Counted from the first letter of the stretch, positions 36,707 through 48,839 are shown. The stretch is 64,000 nt of DNA from Pseudomonadota bacterium (GCA_018242445.1 JAFEBW010000009.1:60668-124667), one strand, 5' to 3'. Notes: generated by a model from the sequence alone, not told the origin. Translations and numbers: made by a program.

Positions 36707-36750
36707 GAAAAAGCGGGGCAAGCGCAAGGCGACCGGCGCCGGCGTTACCC

Positions 36751-36778
36751 ATTCCCCATTCCCCATTCCCCATTCCCG
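36751..36778. repeat. heptanucleotide array (ATTCCCC x3, ATTCCCG)
   Basis: Four 7-base units in the ddlB-ftsQ intergenic gap, 12 bases past the ddlB stop on the minus strand. Confidence 0.9.
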
Positions 36779-36790
36779 GCGCACAGCGCT

Positions 36791-37726
36791 TCATCGCGCG
36801 CCCTCCATCGACATTTCGAGGATCTGCCAGCACAAGGCCTGGAAATCGATGCCGACCTGGCGCGCGGCCTTGGGCACCAGCGAATGGCTGGTCATGCCCG
36901 GCGCGGTGTTCACCTCCAGCAGAAAGAAATCGCCCTTGCGGTCGCGCATCACGTCCACCCGCGCCCAGCCGGCGCAGCCGGCGGCCTTGAAGGCCTGCAC
37001 CGCCAGCTTGCGGATCGCATCCTCGGGTTCGCCCTCCAGACCGGGGCACAGGTATTGGGTGTCCTCGGCGACGTACTTGGCGTGGTAGTCGTAATACGCG
37101 CCCTTGGGCACGATGCGGATCGAGGGCAGGGCGGAATCGCCGAGCACGGCCACGGTCAGCTCCTGGCCTTCGATCAGTTCTTCCATCAGCATCTCGCCGT
37201 GGTACTTCGCCGCCAGCTCCACCGCCGCATCGAGGTCGACCGCGGAGAACACCCGGCTCACGCCCACGCTGGAGCCTTCGCACGAGGGCTTGACGATCAC
37301 CGGCAAACCAAGGCGTGCCGCCGCCGCGCGCACGTCCTCGCCCACCACGAGACGTGCAAAACGCGGCGTCGGCAGCCCCGCCGCCATCCAGACCTGCTTG
37401 GTGCGGATCTTGTCCAGGGTCAAGGCCGAACCCAGCACGCCCGAACCGGTGTACGGCACGCGCAGCGCTTCCAGCGCCCCCTGCAGCACACCGTTCTCGC
37501 CATCGCCGCCGTGCAGGATGTTGAACACCCGGTCGAACCGCTGCGCGCGCAACGCTTCCAGCAACGCCGGGATGCCATCCACCGCCTGCGCGTCCACGCC
37601 GCGCGCGCGCAGGGCTTCCAGCACGTTGCTGCCGGAATTGAGCGACACCTCGCGCTCGGACGAGGTGCCGCCCAGCAACACGGCGACGCGACCGAAAGCG
37701 CGGGGATCGTCGACGTGCCGGCTCAT
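36791..37726 (-). CDS. ddlB: D-alanine--D-alanine ligase
   Basis: 311 aa ATP-grasp enzyme. [13 protein letters not shown] at the N-terminus, [13 protein letters not shown] for ATP binding, and [13 protein letters not shown] at the metal site. It makes the D-Ala-D-Ala dipeptide of the wall precursor. Its ATG overlaps the murC stop (ATGA). Residue lengths and motifs are normal. Confidence 0.96.
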   Translation of the reverse strand: MSRHVDDPRAFGRVAVLLGGTSSEREVSLNSGSNVLEALRARGVDAQAVDGIPALLEALRAQRFDRVFNILHGGDGENGVLQGALEALRVPYTGSGVLGSALTLDKIRTKQVWMAAGLPTPRFARLVVGEDVRAAAARLGLPVIVKPSCEGSSVGVSRVFSAVDLDAAVELAAKYHGEMLMEELIEGQELTVAVLGDSALPSIRIVPKGAYYDYHAKYVAEDTQYLCPGLEGEPEDAIRKLAVQAFKAAGCAGWARVDVMRDRKGDFFLLEVNTAPGMTSHSLVPKAARQVGIDFQALCWQILEMSMEGAR

Positions 37727-39258
37727 GCCTTGGACTCCTCGTCGCGCAGCGACGCGGCCGCCCCTCTCCCACCGTGAGAGGGGCGGGCCGTCGGCGCAGC
37801 CGACGGTGGGGTGAGGGAAGGGTGTTGCGCCTCCTCGTGAGCGGTCATCGCCCGTTGCGCCAGCTCCTGCGCCACATGCCCGATGTCGCCGGCACCCAGA
37901 AGAATCAACAGGTCGCCATCGGCGAGCACGTCCGGCAGCACGCCCGGCAGTTCGCGCGCCGCGCCGACCAGCACCGGGTCGAGGCGGCCGCGGGCGCGGA
38001 TCGCGCGCGCCAGCGCCTTGGCGTCGGCGCCGACGATGGGCGCCTCGCCGGCGGCGTAGACGTCGGTCAGCAGCAGCGCGTCCACGCCCGAGAGCACCTG
38101 CGCGAAGTCGTCGAGCAGGTCGCGGGTGCGGGTGAACCGATGCGGCTGGAACGCGACCACCAGCCGGCGCTGCGGCCAGCCGGCGCGGGCGGCATCGAAC
38201 ACCGCCTGCAACTCGCGCGGATGGTGGCCGTAATCGTCCACCAGCAAGGCCTTGCCGCGCCCGAAATCCATCTCGCCGAGCTGGTTGAAACGCCGGCCGA
38301 CGCCGCGGAAGTGCTCCAGCGCGCGCACGATGGCCTCGGCCGGCACGCCCAGCTCCCAGCCGATGGTGGCGGCAGCCAGCGCATTGAGGACGTTGTGGCG
38401 GCCGGGCAGGTTGAGCGCCACCGGCAGCGGCGCGTCCGTTCCCAGATGCAGGTCGAAACGGGTGCGCCCGGCTTCCTGCACGACGTTGCTGGCGCGCACG
38501 TCGGCATCCGCGCCGAAACCGTAGCCGAGGATGTGGCGCGGCATGCCCGCGGCCAGCGCGGCGACTTCCGGATCATCCACGCACAGCACCGCCAGCCCGT
38601 AGAACGGCAGCCGGTGCAGGAACTCGGAGAAGGCCGCGCGCACGCGGTTGAAGTCGCCGCCGTAGTTCTCCAGATGGTCGGCGTCGATGTTGGTGACCAC
38701 TGCGATGCGCGGGTTCAGGCGCAGGAAGCTGCCGTCGCTCTCGTCGGCCTCGGCCACCAGCCAGCGGCCCTGGCCGAGGCGGGCATTGGCGCCGGCGGCG
38801 AGCAACTGCCCGCCGATCACGAAGGTCGGATCCATGCCGCCCTCGGACAGCACGCTGGCCACCAGCGAGGTGGTGGTGGTCTTGCCGTGGGTGCCGGCGA
38901 TGGCGATGCCGCGACGGAAGCGCATCAGCTCGGCCAGCATCTCCGCGCGCGGCACCACCGGGATGCGCTGGGCACGCGCGGCCAGCAGCTCGGGGTTGTC
39001 CTTGTCGATGGCGCTGGAGACGACGATCGCGTCGGCGCCGTCCACGTTCGCGGCCGCGTGCCCGCGATGCACGCTCGCCCCCAGCGCGGACAGCCGCTGC
39101 GTGGTGGCCGAGCTGGCGGCATCGGAGCCGGTGACGGTATAGCCCAGGGTCAGCAGCACCTCGGCGATGCCGCTCATGCCCACGCCGCCGATGCCCACGA
39201 AATGGACTTGCGCGGCGTGCCGGGCGGCATCGTCGGCGAGCAGGCGGCGGCGGTTCAT
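37723..39258 (-). CDS. murC: UDP-N-acetylmuramate--L-alanine ligase MurC with repeat-derived C-terminal tail
   Basis: 511 aa. Rossmann motif [16 protein letters not shown] loop [18 protein letters not shown] and Q-P-H-R-F-T-R are all present. It adds L-Ala to UDP-MurNAc. After the expected end ([12 protein letters not shown]) about 40 residues follow that are encoded by a double-hairpin repeat element (37761-37806), rich in Pro, Ala, Ser and Arg. Its start overlaps murG by ATGA and its stop overlaps ddlB. Confidence 0.95.
   Translation of the reverse strand: MNRRRLLADDAARHAAQVHFVGIGGVGMSGIAEVLLTLGYTVTGSDAASSATTQRLSALGASVHRGHAAANVDGADAIVVSSAIDKDNPELLAARAQRIPVVPRAEMLAELMRFRRGIAIAGTHGKTTTTSLVASVLSEGGMDPTFVIGGQLLAAGANARLGQGRWLVAEADESDGSFLRLNPRIAVVTNIDADHLENYGGDFNRVRAAFSEFLHRLPFYGLAVLCVDDPEVAALAAGMPRHILGYGFGADADVRASNVVQEAGRTRFDLHLGTDAPLPVALNLPGRHNVLNALAAATIGWELGVPAEAIVRALEHFRGVGRRFNQLGEMDFGRGKALLVDDYGHHPRELQAVFDAARAGWPQRRLVVAFQPHRFTRTRDLLDDFAQVLSGVDALLLTDVYAAGEAPIVGADAKALARAIRARGRLDPVLVGAARELPGVLPDVLADGDLLILLGAGDIGHVAQELAQRAMTAHEEAQHPSLTPPSAAPTARPSHGGRGAAASLRDEESKA
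37761..37806. repeat. double-hairpin repeat inside the 3' end of murC
   Basis: First hairpin CCCCTCTC / GAGAGGGG (37761-37783), second CCGTCGGC-GCA-GCCGACGG (37788-37806), followed by TGGGGTGAGGG. This layout is typical of intergenic GC-rich repeats, but here it is translated as the MurC tail. Confidence 0.75.
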
Positions 39259-40355
39259 GCGCGCGCCTCCTCGATGCAGATCCGCGCGACCGTCGCGGTG
39301 GCCTCCGGCAGCGCCGCTGCGCGGGCGTGGGCCGCCATCGTCAGCAGCACGCGGCGGTCGGGAACCAGCAGGTCGCGCAGCGCCTCGCGCAGGCGGTTTT
39401 CCAGATCCAGATGCTGCGGCAGCAAACGCGCCGCGCCGCGTTCGACCAGATACTCGGCGTTGCGGGTCTGGTGATCGTCCACCGCCGCCGGGAACGGCAC
39501 CAGCAGCGCGCCCACGCCGGCCGCGCAGACTTCGGCCAGGGTCATCGCGCCGGCGCGGCAGACCACCAGATCGGCCCAGCCGTAGGCGGCGGCCATGTCC
39601 TGGATGAACGGTTCGATCGACGCATGCACGCCGGCCTGCGCATACGCGGCGACGGCTTCCTCGCGCAGCGCCTGTCCGCACTGGTGGCGCACGTCCACGC
39701 ACACGCCTTCCAGCGTGGCAAGCGCCGCCGGCACCGCGGTGTTCAAGGCGCGCGCGCCCTGGCTGCCGCCGAGCACCAGCACGCGCAAGCAGTCGTCGCG
39801 ACCGGCGAAACGCTGCTCCGGCGGCGGCAATGCGGCGACTTCGGCGCGCACCGGGTTGCCGACGGTTTCCGCCGCGGTCGTCGCGAAGCTGCCGGGGAAG
39901 CCGCACAGCACGCGGCGGGCGAACTTCGCCAGCACGCGGTTGGTGAAACCCGGGGCGCGGTTGGCCTCGTGCACGATCAGCGGGCGGCGCAGCAGCCACG
40001 CCGCGAGCCCGCCAGGGCCTGCGGCGAAACCGCCCATGCTCAGCACGCTGCGCGGGCGCTGCCGGCGCACGATGGCCAGCGCATCCAGCAGCGCGCGCGC
40101 CAGCCGGAACGGCGCGGTCAGCAGCGCCAGCGCGCCCTTGCCGCGCAGGCCGCCGATCTTCAGGGTGTCGATGGCGATGTGGTGCTGCGGCACCAGCCGG
40201 GTTTCCATGCCGCCGGCCGAACCCATCCACACCACCGGCACCGCGCGCTCCTGCAAGGCGTGCGCGACCGCGATGCCCGGGAAGATGTGTCCCCCGGTGC
40301 CGCCGGCGAGGATCATCACCGGGCGCGCGTCGATGCTGGCGACGCTGGCGTTCAA
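39255..40355 (-). CDS. murG: UDP-GlcNAc:lipid I N-acetylglucosaminyltransferase MurG
   Basis: 366 aa GT-B enzyme (family 28): [10 protein letters not shown] near the N-terminus, [12 protein letters not shown] in the middle, and R-A-G-A-M-T-L-A-E with [14 protein letters not shown] at the donor site. It makes lipid II. The likely start is TTG at 40355, which overlaps the ftsW stop as TTGA; GTG 40319 and ATG 40316 are alternatives with very short leaders before the glycine loop. Confidence 0.94.
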   Translation of the reverse strand: MNASVASIDARPVMILAGGTGGHIFPGIAVAHALQERAVPVVWMGSAGGMETRLVPQHHIAIDTLKIGGLRGKGALALLTAPFRLARALLDALAIVRRQRPRSVLSMGGFAAGPGGLAAWLLRRPLIVHEANRAPGFTNRVLAKFARRVLCGFPGSFATTAAETVGNPVRAEVAALPPPEQRFAGRDDCLRVLVLGGSQGARALNTAVPAALATLEGVCVDVRHQCGQALREEAVAAYAQAGVHASIEPFIQDMAAAYGWADLVVCRAGAMTLAEVCAAGVGALLVPFPAAVDDHQTRNAEYLVERGAARLLPQHLDLENRLREALRDLLVPDRRVLLTMAAHARAAALPEATATVARICIEEARA

Positions 40356-41704
40356 GCCTCTTCTCCGATGCGCGGCTCGACGCGGTCGCGCGGGGCGGTA
40401 TGGCGCACCGCACCGCGAGCCGGGACGGCCACGGGGCGGGCGCTGGATGGCGGCACAGCCGCAGGTTCGCTGGCCGTTTCGGGCGACACCACGCCTTCCC
40501 GCGCCCGCGCCATCTGCCGCTGCGCGCGATCGACCTCGTAGCTGATCCGCAGCAGCAGGCCGATCACCGCGACCGACGCCACCACCGAGGAGCCGCCGTA
40601 GGAGATCATCGGCAAGGTCAGGCCCTTGGTCGGCAGCACGCCGAGGTTCACGCCGACCGACACCAGGGCTTGCAGGGTGAACCACAGGCCGATGCCGAAC
40701 GCGCAGTTGGCGGCGAAATGCCGGCCCACCGCGGCCGCGCGAAAGCCCAACTGCATGCAGCGCGCGAAGAAGGCCGCGTACAGCAAGATCACCGCCAGCA
40801 CACCGAAGAAACCCAGCTCCTCGGCGATCACCGCGAGGATGAAGTCGGTGTTGGCCTCGGGCAGATAGAACAATTTCTGCACGCTGCCGCCCAGGCCCAC
40901 GCCGAACCACTGCCCGCGACCGATCGCGATCAGCGCCTGCGACAACTGGAAGCCGTCCTTGAACGGATCGGCCCAGGGGTTCAGGAAGGAAGTCAGGCGG
41001 CGCACGCGGTAGGCCTGCGACATCGCCACCACGCCCAGCACCGGCAGGCCGACCAGCACCGGCCCGAACAGCCGCCACACGCTGGCGCCGCCGAGCAGCA
41101 ACATGCCGCCGGTGACGGCGAGGATCAGCGAGGCCGAGCCGAAATCGGGCTGCGCCAGCAGCATCACCACCAGCGCCGAGGCGATCCCGACCGGTTTGAG
41201 CAGCGGCCACCACGCGCGGCCGACTTCGTCGCGATAGCGCACGAGGTAGCTCGACAGCCAGACGATCAGCATCGGTTTGACCGCTTCCACCGCCTGGAAA
41301 TTGGAGATCCCGAGGTTCAGCCAGCGCTTGGCGCCGTTGATGGTGCGGCCCACGCCGGGCAGGTACACCGCCGCCAGCAGCAGGAAACACAGCACCAGCA
41401 GGAAGCGGCCGCGCTGTTCGAGCCATTTCAATTCGGTGCGCATCAGCGCGACCGCGCCGATCAGGCCGCAACCGACGAACACGGCATGGCGGATCAGGTA
41501 GTAGAACGGCCCCTGGTGCGCGCCCTCGGAAATCGCGATGGAACTCGACCCGACCATGACGATGCCGAAGCCGGCGATCAGGATCGCGATCACCGCCAGC
41601 ACCGGGTCGTAACGGCCACGGATGGCCTCGATGCGCAGGGCCTGCCCGGGGCGCAGCGACTGCCCGGTGGCTTCCAGTGGGGGATGGCGTTGCGGCATGT
41701 TCAT
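40352..41704 (-). CDS. ftsW: peptidoglycan glycosyltransferase FtsW
   Basis: 450 aa SEDS protein with ten membrane helices (about 36-395). The SEDS signatures A-V-E-A-V-K-P (E essential for the acceptor site in relatives) and the C-terminal [13 protein letters not shown] are intact. A Pro/Ala/Arg-rich cytoplasmic tail of about 50 residues follows. FtsW makes septal glycan with FtsI. It is separated by four bases from mraY; murD, which often lies at this position, is missing. Confidence 0.95.
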   Translation of the reverse strand: MNMPQRHPPLEATGQSLRPGQALRIEAIRGRYDPVLAVIAILIAGFGIVMVGSSSIAISEGAHQGPFYYLIRHAVFVGCGLIGAVALMRTELKWLEQRGRFLLVLCFLLLAAVYLPGVGRTINGAKRWLNLGISNFQAVEAVKPMLIVWLSSYLVRYRDEVGRAWWPLLKPVGIASALVVMLLAQPDFGSASLILAVTGGMLLLGGASVWRLFGPVLVGLPVLGVVAMSQAYRVRRLTSFLNPWADPFKDGFQLSQALIAIGRGQWFGVGLGGSVQKLFYLPEANTDFILAVIAEELGFFGVLAVILLYAAFFARCMQLGFRAAAVGRHFAANCAFGIGLWFTLQALVSVGVNLGVLPTKGLTLPMISYGGSSVVASVAVIGLLLRISYEVDRAQRQMARAREGVVSPETASEPAAVPPSSARPVAVPARGAVRHTAPRDRVEPRIGEEA

Positions 41705-41708
41705 GGCA

Positions 41709-42809
41709 TCACCGGACCTTCAGGGTCGCCAGACCCACGAGTACCAACATCACCGAGATGATCCAGAAGCGCACGATCACCCGCGGCTCCGGCCAGCCCT
41801 TGAGCTCGAAGTGGTGGTGGATCGGCGCCATCTTGAACACGCGCTTGCCGGTGAGCTTGAAGCTGCCCACCTGGATCATCACCGAGAGGGTTTCGATCAC
41901 GAAGATGCCGCCCATGATCGCCAGCACGACTTCCTGGCGGACGATCACCGCCACCGTGGCCAGCGCCGCGCCGAGCGCGAGCGCGCCGATGTCGCCCATG
42001 AACACCATCGCCGGGTAGGTGTTGAACCACAAAAAGCCCAGTCCCGCGCCGGCGATGGCGCCGCAGAAGATCACCATTTCACCGGCACCGGGAATGGCAG
42101 GAATCTGCAGGTATTTGGCGAACTCGGCATGACCGGACAGGTAGGCGAACGCACCCAGCGCCGAGGCCACCAGCACGCAGGGCATGATCGCCAGCCCGTC
42201 GAGACCGTCGGTGAGGTTGACCGCGTTGGAAAAGCCCACGATCCAGAAATACGCCACCGCGATGAAGCCGAGACCCAGCGGGATCGCGACGATCTTCAGC
42301 AACGGCACGTAGAACGTGGTGCAGGCAGTGCACACCGGGTCGTCCTTGGCCACCCAGTACAGCAACGCCGCGGCGAGCAGGCCGAAGATCGACTGCAGGG
42401 CGTACTTGGTGCGCGAGCGCATGCCGTTGGGGTCGCGCTTGACGATCTTGATCCAGTCGTCCTGCCAGCCGATCGCGCCGAAAGCCACCAGCACGCCGAG
42501 CACGATCCACACGTAACGGTTGCGCAGGTCGCCCCAGAGCAGGGTCGAGAGCGTGATCGAGGCGAGGATCAGCAGGCCGCCCATCGTCGGCGTGCCCTTC
42601 TTGGAAAAGTGCGATTGCGGGCCGTCGCTGCGGATCGGCTGGCCGCCCTTGAGCTGGGCGAGGCGGCGGATGATGCCCGGGCCCAGCCACAGCGACAGCG
42701 CCAGCGCGGTGAGCGCGCTCATGATGCCGCGGAAGGTGATGTAGGCGAACAGGGCGAAGAACTGCACCTTGTCCAGCCCATGCAGCCAGCGGGTGAGCTC
42801 AAGCAGCAT
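41709..42809 (-). CDS. mraY: phospho-N-acetylmuramoyl-pentapeptide transferase MraY
   Basis: 366 aa with ten membrane helices. Catalytic motifs [19 protein letters not shown] and [10 protein letters not shown] are conserved. It forms lipid I from undecaprenyl phosphate. Its ATG lies inside the murF end (overlap of 11 bases). Confidence 0.96.
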   Translation of the reverse strand: MLLELTRWLHGLDKVQFFALFAYITFRGIMSALTALALSLWLGPGIIRRLAQLKGGQPIRSDGPQSHFSKKGTPTMGGLLILASITLSTLLWGDLRNRYVWIVLGVLVAFGAIGWQDDWIKIVKRDPNGMRSRTKYALQSIFGLLAAALLYWVAKDDPVCTACTTFYVPLLKIVAIPLGLGFIAVAYFWIVGFSNAVNLTDGLDGLAIMPCVLVASALGAFAYLSGHAEFAKYLQIPAIPGAGEMVIFCGAIAGAGLGFLWFNTYPAMVFMGDIGALALGAALATVAVIVRQEVVLAIMGGIFVIETLSVMIQVGSFKLTGKRVFKMAPIHHHFELKGWPEPRVIVRFWIISVMLVLVGLATLKVR

Positions 42810-44253
42810 GGTGGCCTCCGGTGGAGGCGGGACTCGGGACTCGGGACTCGGGAATCGGAACAGCAGAGTCTTTCGGCACGCTGGCGAGCAAGGCCCCGAC
42901 GACCTTGTCCATCGCGCTCGAACGCGAGCCTTTGACCAGCACGCGCACGCCCGGGTGCAGGTCGGCGCGCAGGGCGGCGATCAGGGCCGCTTGATCGGCG
43001 AAGTGACGCGCTTCGGATCCGAAGGCCTGCGCGGTCGCGCGGGAAAGCGCACCGGTCGCGTACAGGCGGGCGATCTTGTTCGCGCGTGCGGTCGCGCCGA
43101 CCTGTGCGTGCAAACCCGCGCTGCCCTCGCCCAGCTCGGCCATGTCGCCCAGCACCAGCCAGGCCTCGCCGCCGCCGGCAGCGAGCGCGGCGATCGCCGC
43201 CTCGACCGAACCGGGATTGGCGTTGTAGCTGTCGTCGATCAGCACCACACCGTTCGCCAGCGTGTGCGCAACCTGCCGGCCCGGCACCGGCCGGGCGTGG
43301 CACAGACCGTCGCGGATCGCCTCGATGCCGATGCCCGCGGCCAGCGCCATCGCCGCGGCGGACAGCGCATTGCGCACGTTGTGGCGGCCCGGCAACGGCA
43401 GATGGATGTCGGCGTTGCCGTGCGGAGTGACCAGCTCGAAGCGGCTGCCCGCGGCATCGAGCTTGATGGATCGCGCGCCGACATCGGCGCTGGCTTCCAG
43501 CCCGAAGCGCAGCACGCGGCGGCCAGCGGCCAGATGCGCGAAATACGGCGCGAAGGCATCGTCGGCATTGATGACCGCCACGCCATCGGCCGACAGCGCC
43601 TCGTAGATCGCGCCCTTGGTCTGCGCCACGCCCAGCAGGCTGCCCATGCGCTCCAGATGGGCGGGCATGACGTTGTTGACCAGCGCCATGTCCGGCCGCA
43701 CCACGCTGGTCAGCCAGGCGATGTCGCCGGGCTTGCCCGCGCCCATCTCGTAGATCGCGTACTGCGCGTCCTCGGGCGCGGCCAGCACCGCCAGCGGCAG
43801 GCCGACTTCGTTGTTGTGGTTGCCGGGGTTGGCATAGGCCCGCCCGGCGCGCTCGCAGATGCACAGCAGCAAGGTCTTCACGCTGGTCTTGCCATTGCTG
43901 CCGGTGAGCGCCAGCACCTTCGCCTGCCGGCCCTGCTGCACGCCGGCGGCCAGGTCGCCCAGCGCCTGCCCGGTGTCGCCGCACAGCAGTTGCGGCAAGT
44001 CGGTCTCCACGGCGCGCGAGACCAGCAGCGCGGCCGCGCCGCCGGCGATGGCCGCGTCGATGTGGTCGTGCGCGTCGTGGTTCTCGCCGCGCAGGGCAAC
44101 GAACAGCACGCGCCGGCCGTCGCCCGGATCGAGCGTGCGGGTGTCGATGGCGACGGCGTCGATGACGGTGCCGTCGCCTTCACCTTCGCTCGAAGCCGCG
44201 AGCAGGCGCGCCTCGCACCAGCGCGCGATCCCGGCGAGCGCGAGCGGCCTCAT
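42799..44253 (-). CDS. murF: UDP-MurNAc-tripeptide--D-Ala-D-Ala ligase MurF
   Basis: 484 aa. Mur ligase ATP loop [26 protein letters not shown], and D-S-Y-N-A-N-P-G-S. It adds D-Ala-D-Ala to the precursor. The ATG overlaps the murE stop. The last ~20 residues ([10 protein letters not shown]) are encoded by a heptanucleotide array at 42831-42858, beyond the expected end of MurF. Confidence 0.95.
   Translation of the reverse strand: MRPLALAGIARWCEARLLAASSEGEGDGTVIDAVAIDTRTLDPGDGRRVLFVALRGENHDAHDHIDAAIAGGAAALLVSRAVETDLPQLLCGDTGQALGDLAAGVQQGRQAKVLALTGSNGKTSVKTLLLCICERAGRAYANPGNHNNEVGLPLAVLAAPEDAQYAIYEMGAGKPGDIAWLTSVVRPDMALVNNVMPAHLERMGSLLGVAQTKGAIYEALSADGVAVINADDAFAPYFAHLAAGRRVLRFGLEASADVGARSIKLDAAGSRFELVTPHGNADIHLPLPGRHNVRNALSAAAMALAAGIGIEAIRDGLCHARPVPGRQVAHTLANGVVLIDDSYNANPGSVEAAIAALAAGGGEAWLVLGDMAELGEGSAGLHAQVGATARANKIARLYATGALSRATAQAFGSEARHFADQAALIAALRADLHPGVRVLVKGSRSSAMDKVVGALLASVPKDSAVPIPESRVPSPASTGGHHAA
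42831..42858. repeat. heptanucleotide array (GACTCGG x3, GAATCGG) inside the murF 3' end
   Basis: Four 7-base units in tandem, read in frame as part of the MurF C-terminal tail. No inverted partner array was found nearby. Confidence 0.88.
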
Positions 44254-45776
44254 GGCGCGCCTCCGGCGGCGGCCGTGCGCGGCATCTGCCGTGCGGCCAG
44301 CGCGGCGCGCGCGTGGGCCATGTCGTCGAAGGGGCGGCGCTCGCCGCGCACCTCCTGATACGGCTCGTGGCCCTTGCCGGCGATCAGCACCACGTCGCCG
44401 CTGCGCGCATCGGCGATGGCGCGGCCGATGGCGCGGGCGCGATCGCGTTCGACCTGCACGGCCTGCGGGCGCGCGAAGCCGGCGAGGATCTGCGCGACGA
44501 TCCCGTCGCCATCCTCGCCGCGCGGGTTGTCGTCGGTGACGATCACGCGGTCGGCCAGCCGCTGCGCGATCGCCGCCATCTGCGGGCGCTTGCCCGCATC
44601 GCGTTCGCCGCCGCAGCCGAACACGCACACCAGCTCGCGCGCGGTGTGCGCGCGCAGGCTGGACAACGCCTGCTCCAGCGCATCGGGGGTGTGCGCGTAA
44701 TCGACCACGACCAGCGGCAGGCGGCCATCGCCGCCGACGCGGTTCATGCGTCCGTTCACCGGTTGCAGCTTCGGCAGCGCCTCGGCGATCCGCGCCAGCG
44801 GCCAGTCCAGCGCCAGCAGCGCGCCGGCGACGGCGAGCAGGTTGTCGATGTTGAAACGCCCCACCAGCGGCGAATCGATGCGCTGGCGCTGGCCATCCAG
44901 CACCAGGTCGAAGACGATGCCGCGGGTGTCGAGGTGGATGTGGTCGGCACGCAGCAGCGCGCCTTCCGCGCCGCGCGAGCTCACGCCGATCCGGCGCAGC
45001 GATGCCGGCAAGCGCGCGTGCAAGGCTGCGCCGAAGGCATCGTCGAGATTGACCACCGCCGCGCGCAGGCCCGGCCACGCGAACAGCTTGGCCTTGGCCG
45101 CGCCGTAGGCTTCCATCGAGCCGTGGTAATCGAGGTGGTCGCGGGTGAGGTTGGTGAACACCGCCACGTCGAAGGCCACCGCGTCCACGCGATGTTGATC
45201 CAGCGCGTGCGAGGACACTTCCATCGCCACGTGGCTCGCGCCGGCATCGCGCATCTGCGCGAGCAAGCCGTGCACGGCCAGCACGTCGGGCGTGGTGCGC
45301 TCGCCGGCGACGATCTGGTCGACCAGCCCCGCGCCGAGCGTGCCGATGCTGCCGGCGACGATGCCGCTGGCCGCCAGCGCCTGCGACAGCAGTTGCACGA
45401 AGGAGGTCTTGCCGTTGGTGCCGGTGACGCCGATGACCGTCAGCGCCTGCGAGGGCGAGCCGTGGAAGCGGTCGGCGATGGTGCCGAGCTGGCCACGCAA
45501 GCCGACCACGCCCACCGCATCGGCGGGCACGTTCACTTCGGCTGGCGCGGGCGCGTCGAACACGATGGCGCTCGCACCCGCCGCCAGCGCGCGATCCGCA
45601 AAACGCAAGCCGTGCACGTTCGCCCCGGCCAGCGCGAACCACGCATCGCCCGGTTGCACGTCGCGGCTGTCCAGGCTCAAGCCCGTCACCACGGCATCCG
45701 GGATCGGCGACTTCGCGCCGGTGCCGGCGAGCAGTTCGGCCAGCGGCATGAGGCGTTGGCGAGCAGCGAGACTCAC
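44250..45776 (-). CDS. murE: UDP-MurNAc-L-Ala-D-Glu--diaminopimelate ligase MurE
   Basis: 508 aa from GTG 45776, or 499 from ATG 45749. Motifs: [19 protein letters not shown], and D-D-N-P-R-G-E-D, the last being the signature of diaminopimelate-adding MurE rather than lysine-adding enzymes. I prefer GTG because it overlaps the ftsI stop (GTGA), the junction style used throughout the cluster. It adds meso-diaminopimelate. Confidence 0.95.
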   Translation of the reverse strand: MSLAARQRLMPLAELLAGTGAKSPIPDAVVTGLSLDSRDVQPGDAWFALAGANVHGLRFADRALAAGASAIVFDAPAPAEVNVPADAVGVVGLRGQLGTIADRFHGSPSQALTVIGVTGTNGKTSFVQLLSQALAASGIVAGSIGTLGAGLVDQIVAGERTTPDVLAVHGLLAQMRDAGASHVAMEVSSHALDQHRVDAVAFDVAVFTNLTRDHLDYHGSMEAYGAAKAKLFAWPGLRAAVVNLDDAFGAALHARLPASLRRIGVSSRGAEGALLRADHIHLDTRGIVFDLVLDGQRQRIDSPLVGRFNIDNLLAVAGALLALDWPLARIAEALPKLQPVNGRMNRVGGDGRLPLVVVDYAHTPDALEQALSSLRAHTARELVCVFGCGGERDAGKRPQMAAIAQRLADRVIVTDDNPRGEDGDGIVAQILAGFARPQAVQVERDRARAIGRAIADARSGDVVLIAGKGHEPYQEVRGERRPFDDMAHARAALAARQMPRTAAAGGAP

Positions 45777-47638
45777 GGCGCGCGCGCCCCCGTCTTGACG
45801 CCCTTCGCGCCGGGCGGCACCGCGGCACCGGCATCCGCCGGCACGCTCACGTCCGGCGGCAGGTCGCCTTCCATCGGCCCGGCTGCCGGCGCGGCCGGCG
45901 CGGGCTTGTCGGCGTACCACTGCTGGATGTTGTCCGGCGGCACGTCCATCAGGCGCAGCGCACCATCCATGACTTTGCCGAACACCGGCGCGGAGACCAG
46001 TCCGCCGTAGTACACCGAGCCTTTCGGGTTGTGGATCATCACCACCATCACCAGCCGCGGACGGCTGGCCGGCACGAGGCCGACGAACACGCTGTCGTAG
46101 ATGTTGGAGTAACCGTGGGTGCCCGAATACCGCGCGGTGCCGGTCTTGCCGGCGACGCGGTAGCCCAGCACGGCGGCCTGCGGTGCGGTGCCCTGCGGGG
46201 TCACCACGGTTTCCAGCATGGCCATGATCTCGCTGGCGATGTGCGGGTCGAGCACGGCGCGGCTGGGTGCACCGCCGCCCTTGACGAAGGTCGGCGTCAC
46301 CAAGCGCCCGCCATTGCCGATCGCCGCGTAACCGCGCGCCAGTTGCAGCGCCGTCACCGACACGCCGTAGCCGTAGGCGATGGTGGCCTTCTGGATGGTC
46401 GACCACACCCGGCCATTGGGCAGCACGCCGCCGGACTCGCCGGGGAAGCCGCTGCCGGTGGGATGGCCGAAGCCGAAGCGGGTGAACACGTCGTACATCT
46501 GCGCCGGCGTCATCATCAGCGACAGCTTGGCCGCGCCGACGTTGGACGACTTGGTGATGATGCCGGTCACCGTCAGCACGCCGTGGTTGTGGGTGTCGTG
46601 GATGACGTGCCCGGACAGCTCCATCGAGCCGGGGTTGGTGTCGAACTTGGTGTCGGGGGTGACCAGACCGGCTTCCAGCGCCGAGGCGATGGTGAAGGCC
46701 TTCATCACCGAGCCGGGCTCGGTGACGTCGGTCACCGAACGGTTGCGATGCGCGCTGGGGCGGTTGTCGGTGCGCGCGTTGGGGTTGTACGAGGGCAGGT
46801 TCACCATCGCCAGTATTTCGCCGGTGCGCACGTCCATGATCACCGCATCGCCGGCGTCGGCGTTGTTCTTACGGATCGCCTCGGCCAGTTCCTTGTACGA
46901 CAGGTATTGCAGGCGGCGGTCGATCGACAGGGTCAGGTCGCGGCCCGGCACCGCGGGCTTGACCAGATCCACGTTCTCGACGAAATGGCCCTTCAGGTCG
47001 CGAATGACCTTCTTGCTTCCCGGCGTGCCCGACAGCCAGTCGTCGAAGGCCAGCTCCACGCCTTCCTGGCCATGGTCGTCCACGTTGGTGAAGCCCAACA
47101 CGTGCGCCATCACCTCGCCCAGCGGGTAATACCGCTTGTACTCGCGCTGCGCGTAGATGCCGGGGATGCCCAGCGCGACCACCGCTTCGGCCGAATCCGG
47201 ATCCATGTGCCGGCGCAGGTAGACGAACTCCTTGCCGGCGTGCTTGTCGAGGTTGTCCTTCAGGTCGGCCAGCGGGATGCCGAGCGCGGCGGCCAGCTGG
47301 TCGTACTTGTCCTCGTGCTGGGCCAGCTCCTCGGGATTGGCCCAGATCGACTCGACCGGGGTGGAGATCGCCAGCGGCTCGCCGTTGCGGTCGGTGATCA
47401 TGCCGCGGGTGGTGGCGATGGGCACTTCGCGCACGAAGCGCTGGTCGCCCTGCGCCTGGTAGAAATCGCGGTGGATGAACTGCAGATCCACCGCGCGCGC
47501 CACCAGCGCCACCGCGGCCAGGCCCATCACGCCCGCCACGCACATCAGGCGCGTGCGCAGGGCGACGGTGCGCGTCGCGTTGCGGGTGGCCGACGCGCGC
47601 GACGCATCGTTGCGGACGGGTGGATTGGGCTGGTTCAT
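45773..47638 (-). CDS. ftsI: peptidoglycan D,D-transpeptidase FtsI (PBP3)
   Basis: 621 aa class B penicillin-binding protein. One membrane helix (about 31-50), the dimer domain with [11 protein letters not shown], and the transpeptidase with catalytic S310 in E-P-G-S-V-M-K, S-S-N (K-S-S-N-V-G) and K-T-G-T. A Pro/Ala-rich C-terminal extension of ~50 residues follows the domain. It crosslinks septal peptidoglycan with FtsW. Start overlaps ftsL by ATGA. Confidence 0.96.
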   Translation of the reverse strand: MNQPNPPVRNDASRASATRNATRTVALRTRLMCVAGVMGLAAVALVARAVDLQFIHRDFYQAQGDQRFVREVPIATTRGMITDRNGEPLAISTPVESIWANPEELAQHEDKYDQLAAALGIPLADLKDNLDKHAGKEFVYLRRHMDPDSAEAVVALGIPGIYAQREYKRYYPLGEVMAHVLGFTNVDDHGQEGVELAFDDWLSGTPGSKKVIRDLKGHFVENVDLVKPAVPGRDLTLSIDRRLQYLSYKELAEAIRKNNADAGDAVIMDVRTGEILAMVNLPSYNPNARTDNRPSAHRNRSVTDVTEPGSVMKAFTIASALEAGLVTPDTKFDTNPGSMELSGHVIHDTHNHGVLTVTGIITKSSNVGAAKLSLMMTPAQMYDVFTRFGFGHPTGSGFPGESGGVLPNGRVWSTIQKATIAYGYGVSVTALQLARGYAAIGNGGRLVTPTFVKGGGAPSRAVLDPHIASEIMAMLETVVTPQGTAPQAAVLGYRVAGKTGTARYSGTHGYSNIYDSVFVGLVPASRPRLVMVVMIHNPKGSVYYGGLVSAPVFGKVMDGALRLMDVPPDNIQQWYADKPAPAAPAAGPMEGDLPPDVSVPADAGAAVPPGAKGVKTGARAP

Positions 47639-47904
47639 GGGCGCACCACCACCACGTCCTTGCTGTTGGGATAGACCATGCCGAGCGTGCCGGTGGCGAT
47701 CTGCTCGACGCGGTTGTTCTCCGCCCAGGTGGCCTGCTCGAGCTGCAACTTGCCGAACTCGATGTTCAGGTCGTCGCGCTCGCGCTGCAGGGTGTTGAGC
47801 TGGATGAACATCTGCCGGTGCATCTGCCGCGCGTACACCACCGCGGTGGCGCTGCCGAGCGTGGCCAGGATCAGCAGCACCAGCAGGTAGGCGCCGATCC
47901 TCAT
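47635..47904 (-). CDS. ftsL: cell division protein FtsL
   Basis: 89 aa bitopic protein: helix at about 4-22, then a periplasmic coiled coil with leucine-type spacing ([13 protein letters not shown]) and the E-Q-A-T-W region near the end. It works with FtsB and FtsQ to activate FtsWI. It overlaps both rsmH and ftsI by ATGA. The position in the cluster makes the call secure despite low sequence conservation. Confidence 0.92.
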   Translation of the reverse strand: MRIGAYLLVLLILATLGSATAVVYARQMHRQMFIQLNTLQRERDDLNIEFGKLQLEQATWAENNRVEQIATGTLGMVYPNSKDVVVVRP

Positions 47905-48839
47905 GCCAGCTTCTCCGCCACGCGCAACGCCGCGCTGCGCGCGCGCGGGTTGACGGCGACCTCGTCCGCTGCGGCGCGCACGTCGCCGCCGAGCGCGCGC
48001 AAGGTCGGATGGAACGCCGGCGCGACCGGCGCACGCCGGTCGCCGGCCGGGGCCTTGGCATGCGCCGCGATGAAGCGCTTGACGATGCGGTCTTCCAGCG
48101 AGTGGAAGCTGATCACCGCCAGCCGCCCGCCCGGACGCAGGCGCGCATGCGCGGCGGCCAGTCCCGATTCCAGATCGTCCAGCTCGCGGTTGATGAAGAT
48201 GCGGATGGCCTGGAAACTGCGCGTGGCCGGATGGATCTTGCCCGCGCCGCGGCCGACCACGCCGGCGATCAGTTGCGCCAGTTGCGCGGTGCGCTCGATC
48301 GGCGCGGCCGCGCGCGCGGCGACGATGGCCCGCGCGATGCGCCGGCTCAGGCGCTCCTCGCCGAACGTCCACAACACGTCGGCGATCTCGCGTTCGTCGG
48401 CGCGCGCCAGCCACTGCGCGGCGCTCTGCCCGGCGGCGTTGTCCATGCGCATGTCCAGCGGGCCGTCCTCACGGAAGCTGAAGCCGCGCGCGGCGTCGTC
48501 GAGCTGCGGCGAGGACACGCCCAGATCCAGCAGCACGCCGTCGAGGCCAGCGGCGGTCGCGTCCCACTGCGCGAGCTGCGCGAAACTGCCATGGCGGATC
48601 GCCACGCGCGCATCGGCGCCGAATGCCGCCTGCGCCATCGCGATCGCCTCCGGGTCCTTGTCCATCAGCAGCAGCCGTCCCTTGTTTCCCAAACGTTGCA
48701 GGACGCCGCGGGCGTGACCGCCGCGGCCGAACGTGCCATCGAGGTAGGTTCCGTCTTCACGCACGCGCAGCGCTTCCATGACCTGCGCGAACAACACCGG
48801 GAGATGGACGCCTCGTGCGTCCGTGCCAGCCCCCGTCAC
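47901..48839 (-). CDS. rsmH: 16S rRNA (cytosine-1402 N4) methyltransferase RsmH (MraW)
   Basis: 312 aa. H-L-P-V-L near the N-terminus, motif [24 protein letters not shown] and [14 protein letters not shown] are diagnostic. The GTG at 48839 overlaps the mraZ stop (GTGA) and is preferred over the longer frame inside mraZ. Confidence 0.95.
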   Translation of the reverse strand: MTGAGTDARGVHLPVLFAQVMEALRVREDGTYLDGTFGRGGHARGVLQRLGNKGRLLLMDKDPEAIAMAQAAFGADARVAIRHGSFAQLAQWDATAAGLDGVLLDLGVSSPQLDDAARGFSFREDGPLDMRMDNAAGQSAAQWLARADEREIADVLWTFGEERLSRRIARAIVAARAAAPIERTAQLAQLIAGVVGRGAGKIHPATRSFQAIRIFINRELDDLESGLAAAHARLRPGGRLAVISFHSLEDRIVKRFIAAHAKAPAGDRRAPVAPAFHPTLRALGGDVRAAADEVAVNPRARSAALRVAEKLA

